The translations under genes were made by a program, and so were the position numbers. This document shows, in pieces, positions 46,064 to 54,919 of a stretch of DNA of 64,000 nucleotides; the stretch's first letter is position 1; the number at the start of each line of letters is the position of its first letter. This stretch comes from Microvirga puerhi (GTDB lineage Bacteria; Pseudomonadota; Alphaproteobacteria; Rhizobiales; Beijerinckiaceae), in assembly GCF_020089865.1 (NCBI RefSeq), contig NZ_JAIRBM010000008.1, forward strand, positions 186,001 to 250,000, written 5' to 3'. The notes beneath the pieces were generated by a model. It did not search any database. It had not been told where the DNA came from and saw only the letters and a list, made by a program, of their open reading frames with translations.

Positions 46064-47002
46064 ATGAACGCTAAAGTCTCCCAGCTTCGCATCATTCTCG
46101 ATTGGGGCACGACCTCGTTCCGCGCACTTCTGGTGAATGGAACAGGCAAGGTGATCGATCGGATTGAGACGGAAGAGGGTATTCAGTCGGTTCGTGGGGA
46201 TTTCCTCGGCGTGCTGCAACGCGCCATTACTCCGTGGCGAGAGAAGCACGGCATCGTGCCGATCTATGCTGCCGGTATGATTGGCAGCCGCAACGGCTGG
46301 ATTGAGATGCCCTATGTACCGGCCCCGGCTGATGCAGGGGCGCTGGCTGCCCAGGTGAAGACTATGCAACTTCCCGACGGCGGGACGATTACCTTCATTC
46401 CGGGCCTGACCGATCCGTCCGCCTATCCATTCCCCGATGTCATGCGAGGCGAGGAGACCCAACTTGTCGGCTTCGGGCTCAACGAGGACATGACCGTCGT
46501 TCTTCCTGGTACGCATGCGAAATGGGCCCGCATCGCGGGTGGTCAGATCGCTGCCTTTCAGACGCTGGTTACCGGCGAGATCTTCGGGACCCTTTCACAG
46601 CATTCGTTTCTTTCCAAAGTCGCACGGAAGCCGGAGACGCCCGACTGGGAGGCATTCGACAAGGCAGTCGCTATGGTACGGGACGATGCTCGGCCGGCGG
46701 GCCTTTTGACGCGTCTCTTCGCCGTGAGGACTGGATGGCTCTCCGGTGCCTTATCGCCCGCAGAGATGACGGACTATCTCTCCGGAATCGTGGTTGCGTC
46801 GGAGTTCCGCGAAGCGAAGTCGCTCGGCTGGTATGTAGACGGCGCGAGGATCGCCGTTGTCGGAGATGACGATCTCGTCGAGGTCTATAGCCGTGTGGCT
46901 AAGGCTTTCGGTCTCATCCTTGCGCCTGCACCGGACGATGCAGCCGTGCGCGGCTGCCTTGCCATCGCAGAGGCCGTCGAAAGCGTCCGTCGCAGCGCCT
47001 GA
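46064..47002 (+). CDS. dgoK: 2-dehydro-3-deoxygalactonokinase
   Basis: A 312-residue DgoK-family kinase that phosphorylates 2-keto-3-deoxygalactonate to the 6-phospho form. The N-terminal DWGTTSFRALL phosphate-binding segment and the LPGTHAKWA motif are characteristic. It is divergent from the aldolase-led operon and completes its phosphorylating branch. No 6-phospho-aldolase gene follows in this window, so that step must be encoded elsewhere or done by the DapA-type aldolase. A single-gene unit here. Confidence 0.9.
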   Translation: MNAKVSQLRIILDWGTTSFRALLVNGTGKVIDRIETEEGIQSVRGDFLGVLQRAITPWREKHGIVPIYAAGMIGSRNGWIEMPYVPAPADAGALAAQVKTMQLPDGGTITFIPGLTDPSAYPFPDVMRGEETQLVGFGLNEDMTVVLPGTHAKWARIAGGQIAAFQTLVTGEIFGTLSQHSFLSKVARKPETPDWEAFDKAVAMVRDDARPAGLLTRLFAVRTGWLSGALSPAEMTDYLSGIVVASEFREAKSLGWYVDGARIAVVGDDDLVEVYSRVAKAFGLILAPAPDDAAVRGCLAIAEAVESVRRSA

Positions 47003-47096
47003 GCCTGGCGTATCAGCAAGGGGCTTTCTCGCCTTCCTCTTGCCTCGGATACATTGCGCGTCGAGACTATTCTCTCGGCGTCAAGGAGCAGGCCGG

Positions 47097-47543
47097 TCAG
47101 CTCATTGCCCGAAGCGCTTCTCGAATGGGAACAGAAGTCGGCTCCGGCAAGAGGCGATCAACTTCGGCGTGGGTGTGTTGCCAGATTGGAAGGGCTTTTG
47201 CCAGCAAAGCTTCGCCTTCGGTGGTAAGGGCAAGGAGGCGGCTGCGGGCGTCGCTGGGATTTGCCAGAGAGGTTACGAGACTACGACGCTCCAAAGGTTT
47301 GAGAGCCGCCGTGAGAGTGGTCCGGTCCATAGCCAGGAGCCTTGCGACCGCGCCCATAGGGGCGGCCTCCGGACGATTGAGCGCCATCAGGAGAGAGAAC
47401 TGGCCGTTCGTGAGCTCCAATGGGCGCAGGGCCTCGTCGAAGCGGCGTGCAAGCGCTCGCGCCGCGCGCTGAGCGTGAAGACAGAGGCAGTGATCGCGAA
47501 CGAACAGCGTGGTTTCATAAGGGATGGCCGGGACCTTTGACAT
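47097..47543 (-). CDS. MarR-family regulator
   Basis: A 148-residue winged-helix protein with the MarR core (about 30-130): LTNGQFSLLMAL, ARLLAMDRTTLTAALKPLERRSLV and the DARSRLLALT wing. Such proteins usually repress adjacent genes and release DNA on binding small phenolics or oxidants. It is divergent from a VOC gene. I chose the ATG at 47543; a TTG at 47549 is in frame. Neither has a clear ribosome site. Confidence 0.87.
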   Translation of the reverse strand: MSKVPAIPYETTLFVRDHCLCLHAQRAARALARRFDEALRPLELTNGQFSLLMALNRPEAAPMGAVARLLAMDRTTLTAALKPLERRSLVTSLANPSDARSRLLALTTEGEALLAKALPIWQHTHAEVDRLLPEPTSVPIREALRAMS

Positions 47544-47555
47544 GCCCAATATATG

Positions 47556-47565
47556 TTGATATCAA
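47556..47565. promoter_or_regulatory. Palindrome TTGATATCAA in the MarR/VOC divergent region
   Basis: A perfect 10-base dyad 12 bases upstream of the MarR ATG, in the 55-base shared promoter region. Plausible MarR operator core; short, so chance is possible. Confidence 0.45.
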
Positions 47566-47598
47566 TCTTCTTTGTCAAGATTCACTGGAGTACGAGCC

Positions 47599-48027
47599 AT
47601 GGCCGAATCCACCGTATCCGAGCGTCCCGCCGATTTACGTGCGCCACTGAAAGGTGGGGTGGTTCCTTACCTGATGCTCGACGGTGCAGCTGCCGCGATT
47701 GACTTCTATAAGAAAGCGCTCGACGCAGAGGAGATCGGAGAGCGCGCCAAGATGGACGATGGCCGCATCCTCAACGCTCGCATCGATGTTAATGGCGGCT
47801 CCATCATGCTGATGGATCCTATGCCCGAGCATGGCTACCCTGCGACGACTCATGATGGCTTCAACCTTCATCTTCATGTTGATGATGCGGACCGTTGGTT
47901 CGACCGCGCTGTCGCCGCTGGATGCACCGTTCTGATGCCCATGGCACTTCAGTTTTGGGGTGACCGATATGGCATGGTGAAGGATCCCTTCGGTGTCACC
48001 TGGGCGTTCGGAACGACGCCTGCCTGA
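47599..48027 (+). CDS. VOC-family protein (PhnB-like)
   Basis: A 142-residue glyoxalase-fold protein of the PhnB-like branch (VVPYLMLDGAAAAIDFYKKAL start, DPFGVTWAFGT end). Reaction unknown; these are often linked to stress or resistance. ATG at 47599 with GGAG upstream; the longer frame uses a TTG. It precedes a DUF899 gene and is divergent from the MarR regulator. Confidence 0.83.
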   Translation: MAESTVSERPADLRAPLKGGVVPYLMLDGAAAAIDFYKKALDAEEIGERAKMDDGRILNARIDVNGGSIMLMDPMPEHGYPATTHDGFNLHLHVDDADRWFDRAVAAGCTVLMPMALQFWGDRYGMVKDPFGVTWAFGTTPA

Positions 48028-48079
48028 CTTCGGCCAAGCAGCATCACAGTTTCCTGAACATGACAGCGTGAGCACCCCC

Positions 48080-48790
48080 ATGACCGCTTCGACATCGCTG
48101 AAGCCTGCCAGAGAACTCGCCGAGATCAACGATGCGCGATTTCCCAATGAGAGCGATGAGTATCGTCGTGCCCGAACAGCTCTTCTCGCCGAGGAGATAG
48201 AGCTGCGGCGACACATCGAGCGAGTTGCGGAAATGCGTCGCGCATTGCCACCAGGCGGCGCGATCACGAAAGACTATCGCTTCATAGGCGAAGAGGGTCC
48301 GGTCAGCTTCCTCGATTTGTTCCGTGATAAGCAAACGCTTGTGGCGTACAGTTATATGTTTGGACCTCAACGCAAGCGTCCGTGCCCCATGTGCACTTCG
48401 CTGCTCTCTTCCTGGGACGGCGAGGCGCTCGATGTTGAGCAGCGCGCAGCTCTCGTCGTGATCGCTCGTTCACCCGTCGAGCGCTTGGTCGCCTTCAAAC
48501 ACGAGCGTGGCTGGAAAAGCCTGAGGATCTACTCCGATCTGACCGGCGACTATACGCGGGACTATGTCAGTACTGATGACGCGGACGTGCCGGCGTTCAA
48601 CGTGTTCACGCGTCGCGACGGAACGGTCCGCCATTTCTGGAGCGGTGAGATGGGCATGGAGACGGCTGACCCCGGGCAAGACCCGCGCGGTGCGCCGGAC
48701 CTGATGCCGCTATGGACCATTCTCGACTGTACTCCTGAGGGGAGAGGCAAGGATTGGTATCCGAAACTGGAATATGACAGCACCATCTAG
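48080..48790 (+). CDS. DUF899 thioredoxin-like protein
   Basis: A 236-residue protein of the DUF899 family, recognised from KDYRFIGEEG, FRDKQTLVAYSYMFGP and the CPMC motif (Cys about 102 and 105) in the position of a thioredoxin-fold active site. Likely a cytoplasmic redox protein of unknown substrate. It follows the VOC gene by 52 bases and may be co-regulated by the MarR protein. The ATG at 48080 is favoured; an in-frame GTG at 48068 is possible. Confidence 0.83.
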   Translation: MTASTSLKPARELAEINDARFPNESDEYRRARTALLAEEIELRRHIERVAEMRRALPPGGAITKDYRFIGEEGPVSFLDLFRDKQTLVAYSYMFGPQRKRPCPMCTSLLSSWDGEALDVEQRAALVVIARSPVERLVAFKHERGWKSLRIYSDLTGDYTRDYVSTDDADVPAFNVFTRRDGTVRHFWSGEMGMETADPGQDPRGAPDLMPLWTILDCTPEGRGKDWYPKLEYDSTI

Positions 48791-48860
48791 CAAGCGAATG
48801 AAAAGATTTCACTCCGACGCTTGCGTGATTCTGGATGGTGCCGTCAGTTCGGCCAACAAA

Positions 48861-49214
48861 CTATCTCGCCGGCGGTGTCCCGGGAGCCGGAGCACCGGAG
48901 CCGCCTCCCGGTGGCATTGCCGCATGTGCCCGTTCCAGCAACGTCGTCGCTGCATCGACGCAGGCTCTCATGGAATCCCGTGGATCGCACCGCACGGCAA
49001 GGGTCGCATCTCCCGAGCGCAACAGAAAGCCCGCACCTCGTGATGATGCTCCTCCTCCTGACATCCGGCCATCAAGACCACGCAGGAGATCACTTAGATC
49101 ACGGTCGCGCTGATTCATAGACATGCCGCGATCGTCAGAACCATCTGAACCCTGACTGAAGGCTGGCAAAGAACTCAGCATCAAGCTGACCGCCACGACA
49201 AAGGCCCGCTTCAT
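48861..49214 (-). CDS. Small exported protein of unknown function
   Basis: A 117-residue protein with signal peptide (MKRAFVVAVSLMLSSLPAFS). The mature part starts Asp/Ser/Gly/Arg-rich, then has LAVRCDPRDSMRACVDAATTLLERA with two cysteines that could pair, and a Pro/Gly-rich tail. A good ribosome site (AAGGGAG) supports it. It follows the exported protein at 49245-49733 by 30 bases, so the two probably form an operon. I do not recognise a family. Confidence 0.7.
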   Translation of the reverse strand: MKRAFVVAVSLMLSSLPAFSQGSDGSDDRGMSMNQRDRDLSDLLRGLDGRMSGGGASSRGAGFLLRSGDATLAVRCDPRDSMRACVDAATTLLERAHAAMPPGGGSGAPAPGTPPAR

Positions 49215-49244
49215 TTCACATCTCCCTTTGAAAAATCCGACAGG

Positions 49245-49733
49245 CTAATCGCGACAGATGCGCCTGCGGACCACGACCAAGAGGCTGCCGTCCTGATCTC
49301 TGAGGCTCCGCGTGAAGAAGTAGCAATTACCGCCCAGGCGCTCCGCCAAGCGATCGCGCAAACCACCGCGCCAATCACCACCGCTCTCGTCTTCAGAATT
49401 CCATCGTGAGGCTAAGCGTTCGCGAAGACGCTCTCGCAATGCTGGATGATTCCGAAGAAAATCGATAATTTCGTCGCGGCGATCCAGGCGGTCCTGAGGT
49501 GATCCCATAAGATCATCTCGCTGACTCTGGCGCTCCTGAATCAAGTCCATAAGCATATCGCGGCGGTCGGTACGATTTTGAATCCACCCTCGGACAAGGT
49601 CTCGCAGGCTGCCGTCGGTATCGCCAGAAGACCAATCGTCTTGAGCGATCGCCGGGGTCGCCGTCGCAAGAAAAAATGTCGGTGACGCAGCGAGAGCGAA
49701 AACTGCCATCGCTATCATAGAAAGTCGGGTCAT
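49245..49733 (-). CDS. Exported charged helical protein of unknown function
   Basis: A 162-residue protein with a signal peptide (cut likely near AIAQ) and a mature part dominated by Arg/Asp/Glu-rich helices (RDMLMDLIQERQSQRDDLM region), ending with two cysteines (NCYFFT, RRRICRD) that could form a disulfide. GGAGAA precedes the ATG. It may be a periplasmic chaperone-like or binding protein; no function assigned. First gene of a two-gene unit. Confidence 0.7.
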   Translation of the reverse strand: MTRLSMIAMAVFALAASPTFFLATATPAIAQDDWSSGDTDGSLRDLVRGWIQNRTDRRDMLMDLIQERQSQRDDLMGSPQDRLDRRDEIIDFLRNHPALRERLRERLASRWNSEDESGGDWRGGLRDRLAERLGGNCYFFTRSLRDQDGSLLVVVRRRICRD

Positions 49734-50421
49734 GATGCTTCTCCAGTTGGGAACTAAACAGCTTCAACTCGGACGCACATCCACACCATTTTGCGTTGCT
49801 TCGAATCTCATGCAACAAAGCTCGGCCATGAAAGCCAAATGCTGGAAGCATAAGATCCACCAACCCAGGATTTGAAGAGCTAAGCGATTGTGACAGTCAC
49901 CTGCCAACACATCTATTGTGCAGTGTCACGTGGACTTCTTTAGGACCACAGACGGCCTCGGACAGGGCCACCATTATAGAATAAGCGGTATTGCCTTGTC
50001 TCTTCCGAGGAAGATAAGGGAAAGGCTGGTGATGGATCGGCGCTGTCTCGACCGATTCAAGGGCCGCCTTTCGATGCTTTTGCCGTATTCAAATGTCTTG
50101 GCCATATTCAATGTATCGGATTCGCCGATACAGCAGCGTACAATAACTGACTGCATGACGCGGAGACTGTATCGCGCAATTTTGAGATATCGCCCCTTCA
50201 ATCAGGCGACCGGGTATCTGACAACTAGTCGGTCGATTCTGACCCAGCCGGTTGCGCCAGTGGTCAAGATAGTCAGCGATGGTGTGGCGAACGGAACTGG
50301 ATTATTTCCTCAGACGCCATTCGTGAATCTTAAGTTGAGGGTCATTGCCGGGGCAGATTGTCCACACAATTGCACGCTAAATCGTGATAGTCGGCAGAGG
50401 CAACGGGAGGGATAAAGCACA
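49734..50421. other. Gene-poor 688-base interval
   Basis: No convincing gene. A plus-strand frame at 49918-50415 has no recognisable domain, no ribosome site and atypical codon use. The interval appears less GC-rich than the flanks. It must hold the promoter for the exported-protein pair and possibly that of the NepR-like gene. Confidence 0.45.
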
Positions 50422-50631
50422 ATGACGCCGAAAGGCCAGAACGCAAGAGCGCAACGGCACGGACTAAATCCTGACAAGATGCCACGTCTTCCTCGACATG
50501 TGGAAGATTTCCTCGCGCAAGGACTCAGGAACCGGTATCAGGACACTCTTCTTGCTCCCTTACCTGACAAGCTCTCGAATCTTGCTCAAGCTCTGTTCCA
50601 ACGCCGGTCATCATCATCGGAGGGGACCTAG
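50422..50631 (+). CDS. NepR-like anti-sigma factor (short)
   Basis: A 69-residue protein. The segment FLAQGLRNRYQDTLLAPLPDKLSNLAQAL resembles the two-helix NepR core (LR..Y....EP.PD....LL..L) that binds sigma-EcfG in the alphaproteobacterial general stress response, where PhyR releases it. A strong ribosome site (GGGAGGG) supports translation. There is no phyR or ecfG gene next to it, so it would be an orphan paralogue. Assigned by motif only; could also be an unrelated small protein. Confidence 0.55.
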   Translation: MTPKGQNARAQRHGLNPDKMPRLPRHVEDFLAQGLRNRYQDTLLAPLPDKLSNLAQALFQRRSSSSEGT

Positions 50632-50811
50632 GAAATCCGTGAAGAAATAGAAAGCGATTACGATCTTACGAGCACATGAGCCTTGGCAGTCGGACCATCC
50701 GGCCGCAAACGGGCACGATCGGGTAGTTCAACCAAAGGAATTGCCTCCAAGTCTTGGCTTTCCAGCCAAGCCAAGTCATGTCAGACTGATCCCGTTCGCA
50801 GAGGACATGCG

Positions 50812-51582
50812 ATGAAATGGCTTCGGTTCGTCCTCGCCGGCCTGCTTTTAGGCCTATTCGCCGGATCACTGCCAGCACGTGCCGAGACCGAGGTCGATCT
50901 CGCTCTCGTTATTGCCGTGGATGTTTCCTATTCGATGGACGAAGATGAACAGGAATTGCAACGAGAAGGCTATGCCGAGGCATTCCGCTCGCCGCTTGTG
51001 CATGACGCCATCCGGAACGGCAGCGCCGGCCGCATCGCAGTTACGTACATGGAGTGGTCGAGTGCTTCTGAGCAATGGATTATGCTACCTTGGACGGTGC
51101 TCGATAATCCAGAGGGCATTCTAGCGTTTGCGGACCGGATCTCACACATACCACTCCGGCGCGCTCAACTCACCTCGATTTCCGGAGCGCTTGACCGAGC
51201 TTCACAGCTGTTCGAATCCAGTGGTCTTATGGCTACTCGCCGCGTCGTCGATGTATCAGGCGACGGATCTAACAACGATGGACGGCCTGTAACGGCTGCA
51301 CGCGATGAGGCGATAGCGAAAGGCATCGTCATCAACGGCCTACCGATCACGCTCAAGACTCCGAATGCTTTCGATACCCCAAATCTCGAGCGCTATTATC
51401 GGGATTGTGTCATTGGTGGGCCAGGCGCATTCATTGTCCCGGCCCGTGAACGGGCGCAGTTTCAGACGGCAATCAAGATGAAGATCCTGAGAGAGGTGTC
51501 GAGTACTCCAGGGTTGATGATTCAGCTGGCGCAAGCCCAGGAACCCCGTGCCGACTGCACGGCCGACGGCTCCAGGAACTAG
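50812..51582 (+). CDS. DUF1194 von Willebrand factor A-like exported protein
   Basis: A 256-residue protein with signal peptide (cut likely after ARA) and a VWA-type fold with the MIDAS-like DVSYSMDED motif and a downstream DVSGDGSNNDGR segment, typical of DUF1194. It probably binds a divalent metal and a protein partner in the periplasm. GAGGA lies before the ATG at 50812. The beta-propeller gene follows 57 bases later. Confidence 0.87.
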   Translation: MKWLRFVLAGLLLGLFAGSLPARAETEVDLALVIAVDVSYSMDEDEQELQREGYAEAFRSPLVHDAIRNGSAGRIAVTYMEWSSASEQWIMLPWTVLDNPEGILAFADRISHIPLRRAQLTSISGALDRASQLFESSGLMATRRVVDVSGDGSNNDGRPVTAARDEAIAKGIVINGLPITLKTPNAFDTPNLERYYRDCVIGGPGAFIVPARERAQFQTAIKMKILREVSSTPGLMIQLAQAQEPRADCTADGSRN

Positions 51583-51600
51583 GGCAGAGTATGGCATGTT
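51575..51600 (+). promoter_or_regulatory. Candidate sigma-EcfG promoter before the beta-propeller gene
   Basis: GGAAC, 17 bases, TGTT, ending 39 bases before the ATG at 51640 and overlapping the end of the DUF1194 gene. One base off the usual CGTT. Confidence 0.35.
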
Positions 51601-51639
51601 GCACCTCCACTCGTTGCTGATCGATGCCGGATGGTCCAC

Positions 51640-52833
51640 ATGCTCAATCGATCACAGTTCCACTGTTCTTTGAGACTTCTCGCCTTCCTAATCGCCAGTC
51701 TCTCCTGGGCTTTCCACGGATCTCATGCACAAACCGGATCCGATAGTTTGCAACATATCGAAACCGTTCCGGGCATGCCGCCTGTCGTTGATCCGAATAA
51801 TCTCTATAGCGAAACTTCAGCGAACCGGATTAGCTCAATCGTTGCGAATGCAACGCCTCGAGTCTACGTGCCCAATATCGCCAGTGGCGATGTGGATGTC
51901 ATTGATCCGGCGACATTGAAGGTCGTCGATCACTTTAAGGCAGGTCGTAATCCGCAGCATGTTGTTCCTTCCTGGGATCTTAAGACCTTATGGGTGGCGG
52001 GAAGCGCCAAAGGCCGCAAGGATCGGGGCAGCCTTCTGCCCATCGATGCAGCGACCGGCAAACCTAGCCGAATAATCTCAGTACCAGATGCCTATAACCT
52101 CTATTTCACACCCGATGGTCAATCAGCCATCGTTGTTGCTGAAGCGCGAAGGCAGCTCGAGTTCCGCGATCCCAAGACCATGTCTCTTCGGCATTCGTTA
52201 GCAATCCCGCAATGCGCGGGTATCAATCACGCCGATTTTTCGATCGATGGCCGTTACGCCGTCTTCACCTGCGAGTTTAGTGGCAGTTTGGTTAAGATCG
52301 ATTTAGTGCAGAATGCCATCGTGGGATTTTTGAAACTGTCCAAGGGTGGCATGCCACAAGACATTCGCATATCACCGGATGGAAGTCTCTTTTACGTAGC
52401 TGATATGATGGCAGACGGTGTCTTCCTGGTGAAAGGCGAGACGCTCGAGGAGATTGGCTTCATCGCAACAGGCATTGGCGCACATGGGCTCTATCCCAGT
52501 CGCGATAGCCAGAAGATCTACGTGTCCAATCGAGGCTCCCATCATCCCAGCGGGCCGCGCCACGGTCCGGGAAGTGTCTCGGTCATCGATTTCTCAACCC
52601 GTCGAGTCGAGACGACGTGGCCAATTCCAGGTGGTGGGAGCCCAGACATGGGTCAAGTCAGCGCCGATGGAAAGCAGCTTTGGCTCTCTGGGCGGTTCGA
52701 CAATGTCGTTTATGTCATCGATACTGATAACGGTACTGTGCAATCAGTTCCAGTTGGGCGTGAGCCGCATGGCCTAACCGTATGGCCGCAGCCAGGTCGT
52801 TACTCGCTTGGGCACACCGGAAATATGCGATGA
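51640..52833 (+). CDS. Exported YVTN-type beta-propeller protein
   Basis: A 397-residue protein with a signal peptide (cut likely after SHAQ) and a seven-bladed-like propeller made of repeats such as RVYVPNIASGDVDVIDPATLKVV and KIYVSNRGS. It resembles the cytochrome cd1 d1-domain/YVTN family, but no heme-binding CxxCH is present. It ends GREPHGLTVWPQPGRYSLG, which is common in this family. Periplasmic; function unknown. An ATG 9 bases upstream (51631) is in frame. Confidence 0.83.
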   Translation: MLNRSQFHCSLRLLAFLIASLSWAFHGSHAQTGSDSLQHIETVPGMPPVVDPNNLYSETSANRISSIVANATPRVYVPNIASGDVDVIDPATLKVVDHFKAGRNPQHVVPSWDLKTLWVAGSAKGRKDRGSLLPIDAATGKPSRIISVPDAYNLYFTPDGQSAIVVAEARRQLEFRDPKTMSLRHSLAIPQCAGINHADFSIDGRYAVFTCEFSGSLVKIDLVQNAIVGFLKLSKGGMPQDIRISPDGSLFYVADMMADGVFLVKGETLEEIGFIATGIGAHGLYPSRDSQKIYVSNRGSHHPSGPRHGPGSVSVIDFSTRRVETTWPIPGGGSPDMGQVSADGKQLWLSGRFDNVVYVIDTDNGTVQSVPVGREPHGLTVWPQPGRYSLGHTGNMR

Positions 52834-53302
52834 AGGCCTGTCTCGGACATGATGGGACAATGCTGTCGGTCTAACGCCGTTCGGAAAAGCCAATCTTCTG
52901 AAATGCGAGGCAACAGCAATCTCTTTTCTATGCTGCAGCGCCCAGTCTGGCCATAGCGAGTTGAGTAAGACCTCAGCTGTTTTGTAGCCAAAACTTCGGA
53001 CGGACGTGCAGACTCTGAATCGATATAGCAAGGACGGCAGCTCAGCCGATACTGGGGCTTCTATAAAGTCCTATATCGCGGAATACATATAATTGTCTCT
53101 AAGCAGTACCACTTTAGAGGCAGTGCCGGGGCCTGCAATTTGAATCTGTGTGGCTAGGCCGCAACAGACTTATTTCAACGCACGCTTAGACTCCAATAGT
53201 GGGATTCGACACGCCAAGAAAAGCCATGGGCGCAAAGTGATGCTGCCCTTTCCGGCTATGACTTCTAGGGGCCATCAAGATTGGACTGTCGGGAGGATCA
53301 TT
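52834..53302. other. Gene-free 469-base interval before the porin
   Basis: No gene recognised on either strand; short frames have no family match I can name. It likely contains the porin promoter and leader. A degenerate mobile-element remnant cannot be excluded, but I see no inverted-repeat ends. Confidence 0.45.
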
Positions 53303-54709
53303 ATGGAGCGCTACAAGGGTCTTTTACTCGGGTTGACCACAGGCTTCGCTACCGCTGCGGGCGCCCAGGCGGCGGATCTCCCCGTCGCAAAGGCTGCACC
53401 TGTCGAGTATGTCCGCGTATGCTCCACGATCGGTACCGGATTCTTCTATATTCCAGGTACCGAGACCTGTCTGCGTGTCGGTGGTCGTGTCCGAGCCGAG
53501 TATTTGTATAGCTCTACATTCGGGCGCGCTCAGGATGCAACCGGGTTCTATACGCGAGGTCGCATCCAATTGGATGCCCGCACGATGACCGCATATGGTT
53601 TGCTTCGTTCGGTCGTTCGTTTTGAAATCACCCGTAGGTCGGGCTCAGCTCTCAATGGCTTTGGCGGAAACGCCGCCGTCAGTAATGGCATTCCTCTCGC
53701 CGGAACGATTATTACATCTCCTCAAGTCGCTGAAGCATTCATCCAGTTCGGAGGGCTGACAGCTGGTCGCGTCATATCGTTCTTCTCCAACAGTGACTTA
53801 CCGACTGAGCACTTTGGCACATTGCGCTTCGACGACGCGCCGGATGTCGATCTGTTGGCCTACACTTTCTCTTTCGGCAACGGATTTTCCGCAACCCTGT
53901 CGATCGAAGATGGACTTGAGCGTCGTTTGGCCGGCTTTATTCCAGGTGGCTTTGCTGCAAACACGCTCCTATACGCGGGCCAACGCGCGCCTGATCTTGT
54001 TGGTAATATCAAGTATACAGGAACTTGGGGTACGGCTCAGATCTCCGGTGCTGTCCACCAGATTCGGAGTCTCGTCCTCACGAATGCGGTGGGCGGTCCA
54101 ATCATTTATGGGCCACTTGTGGAAGGAACGATTCCGGATACGGAATACGGCTTCGCAGCAGCAGGTTATTTGAGCTTCAATCTTCCACAACTTGCGCCGG
54201 GCGACGCTCTCTGGCTGGCTGCAACCTACACCAACGGTGCGCTCGCCTATATGAACGGCGGCAACTCGGCTACTGCGGTTGATCCGAATAACCAAATTGG
54301 CGCAGCCGGCGCAGTCGGAATGGTCGATGCCTACATCAACCCCATTACAGGCGACATCAAGCGTGGCCATGGTTGGTCGATCGCCGGCGGCTTCCGACAC
54401 TATTGGACACCACAGATTCGCCAGTCGATCTTCGGCTCATACATGCGGGTCGAGTACGGCGCCGGTGCCTCAACTATTGTTCCGGCTGGGTTTACGACAG
54501 GCCTTGTCGACTTCAACGAGCTTCGTCTTGGTTCGAACGTGATCTGGTCACCCGTCAGCGGCCTCGATCTCGGTCTCGAAGTAATCTATGCTAAGCTTGA
54601 TCCTCGCGGCCGGGTATTCGTTCCCTCAGTCATTCCAGGTGTTCCCGGCACCATCGAAGGCTCTTCGCATTCCTGGGAAGGCCGACTACGCGTGCAGCGC
54701 GACTTCTAA
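53303..54709 (+). CDS. Omp2-type outer-membrane porin
   Basis: A 468-residue porin of the Hyphomicrobiales Omp2a/Omp2b family. It has a signal peptide (MERYKGLLLGLTTGFATAAG, cut after AQA), the hallmark ADLPVAKAAPVEYVRVCSTIGTGFFYIPGTETCLRVGG-type opening, and a series of amphipathic strands ending in an aromatic residue (VQRDF). It forms a 16-strand-type channel for small hydrophilic solutes. GGAGGAT before the ATG at 53303 decides the start over the longer frame. Confidence 0.94.
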   Translation: MERYKGLLLGLTTGFATAAGAQAADLPVAKAAPVEYVRVCSTIGTGFFYIPGTETCLRVGGRVRAEYLYSSTFGRAQDATGFYTRGRIQLDARTMTAYGLLRSVVRFEITRRSGSALNGFGGNAAVSNGIPLAGTIITSPQVAEAFIQFGGLTAGRVISFFSNSDLPTEHFGTLRFDDAPDVDLLAYTFSFGNGFSATLSIEDGLERRLAGFIPGGFAANTLLYAGQRAPDLVGNIKYTGTWGTAQISGAVHQIRSLVLTNAVGGPIIYGPLVEGTIPDTEYGFAAAGYLSFNLPQLAPGDALWLAATYTNGALAYMNGGNSATAVDPNNQIGAAGAVGMVDAYINPITGDIKRGHGWSIAGGFRHYWTPQIRQSIFGSYMRVEYGAGASTIVPAGFTTGLVDFNELRLGSNVIWSPVSGLDLGLEVIYAKLDPRGRVFVPSVIPGVPGTIEGSSHSWEGRLRVQRDF

Positions 54710-54863
54710 CCGTCCCTCCGATGAAGAATTGAAGATCTCGGTACAAAGCGCATGAATTTGCGTCCCTAAGCGCAAGCGAAGGGCGCAATCTCCCGCGTAG
54801 ATTTCCTTGGCTGAAAGGGAGTATGTGCCGGGATCACAGTCGCGCGATCAAAGCCGATGATTG

Positions 54864-54889
54864 GGAACGCCGATTTAGGGATCGCTGTT
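54864..54889 (+). promoter_or_regulatory. Candidate sigma-EcfG promoter before the small exported protein
   Basis: GGAAC, 17 bases, TGTT, ending 30 bases before the ATG at 54920. Near-consensus general-stress promoter. Confidence 0.4.
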
Positions 54890-54919
54890 GGTTCGACAGT
54901 CCCTAAAGGGAGGTGCTCC

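Noticed and set aside
49918-50415. 165-codon plus-strand frame in the 49.7-50.4 kb interval
   Set aside because: No ribosome site, no recognisable domain, no signal peptide, and composition unlike neighbouring genes; treated as non-coding.
52774-53031. Possible transposase remnant in the gap before the porin
   Set aside because: The translation is not convincingly related to any transposase and no terminal inverted repeats or target duplications are seen.
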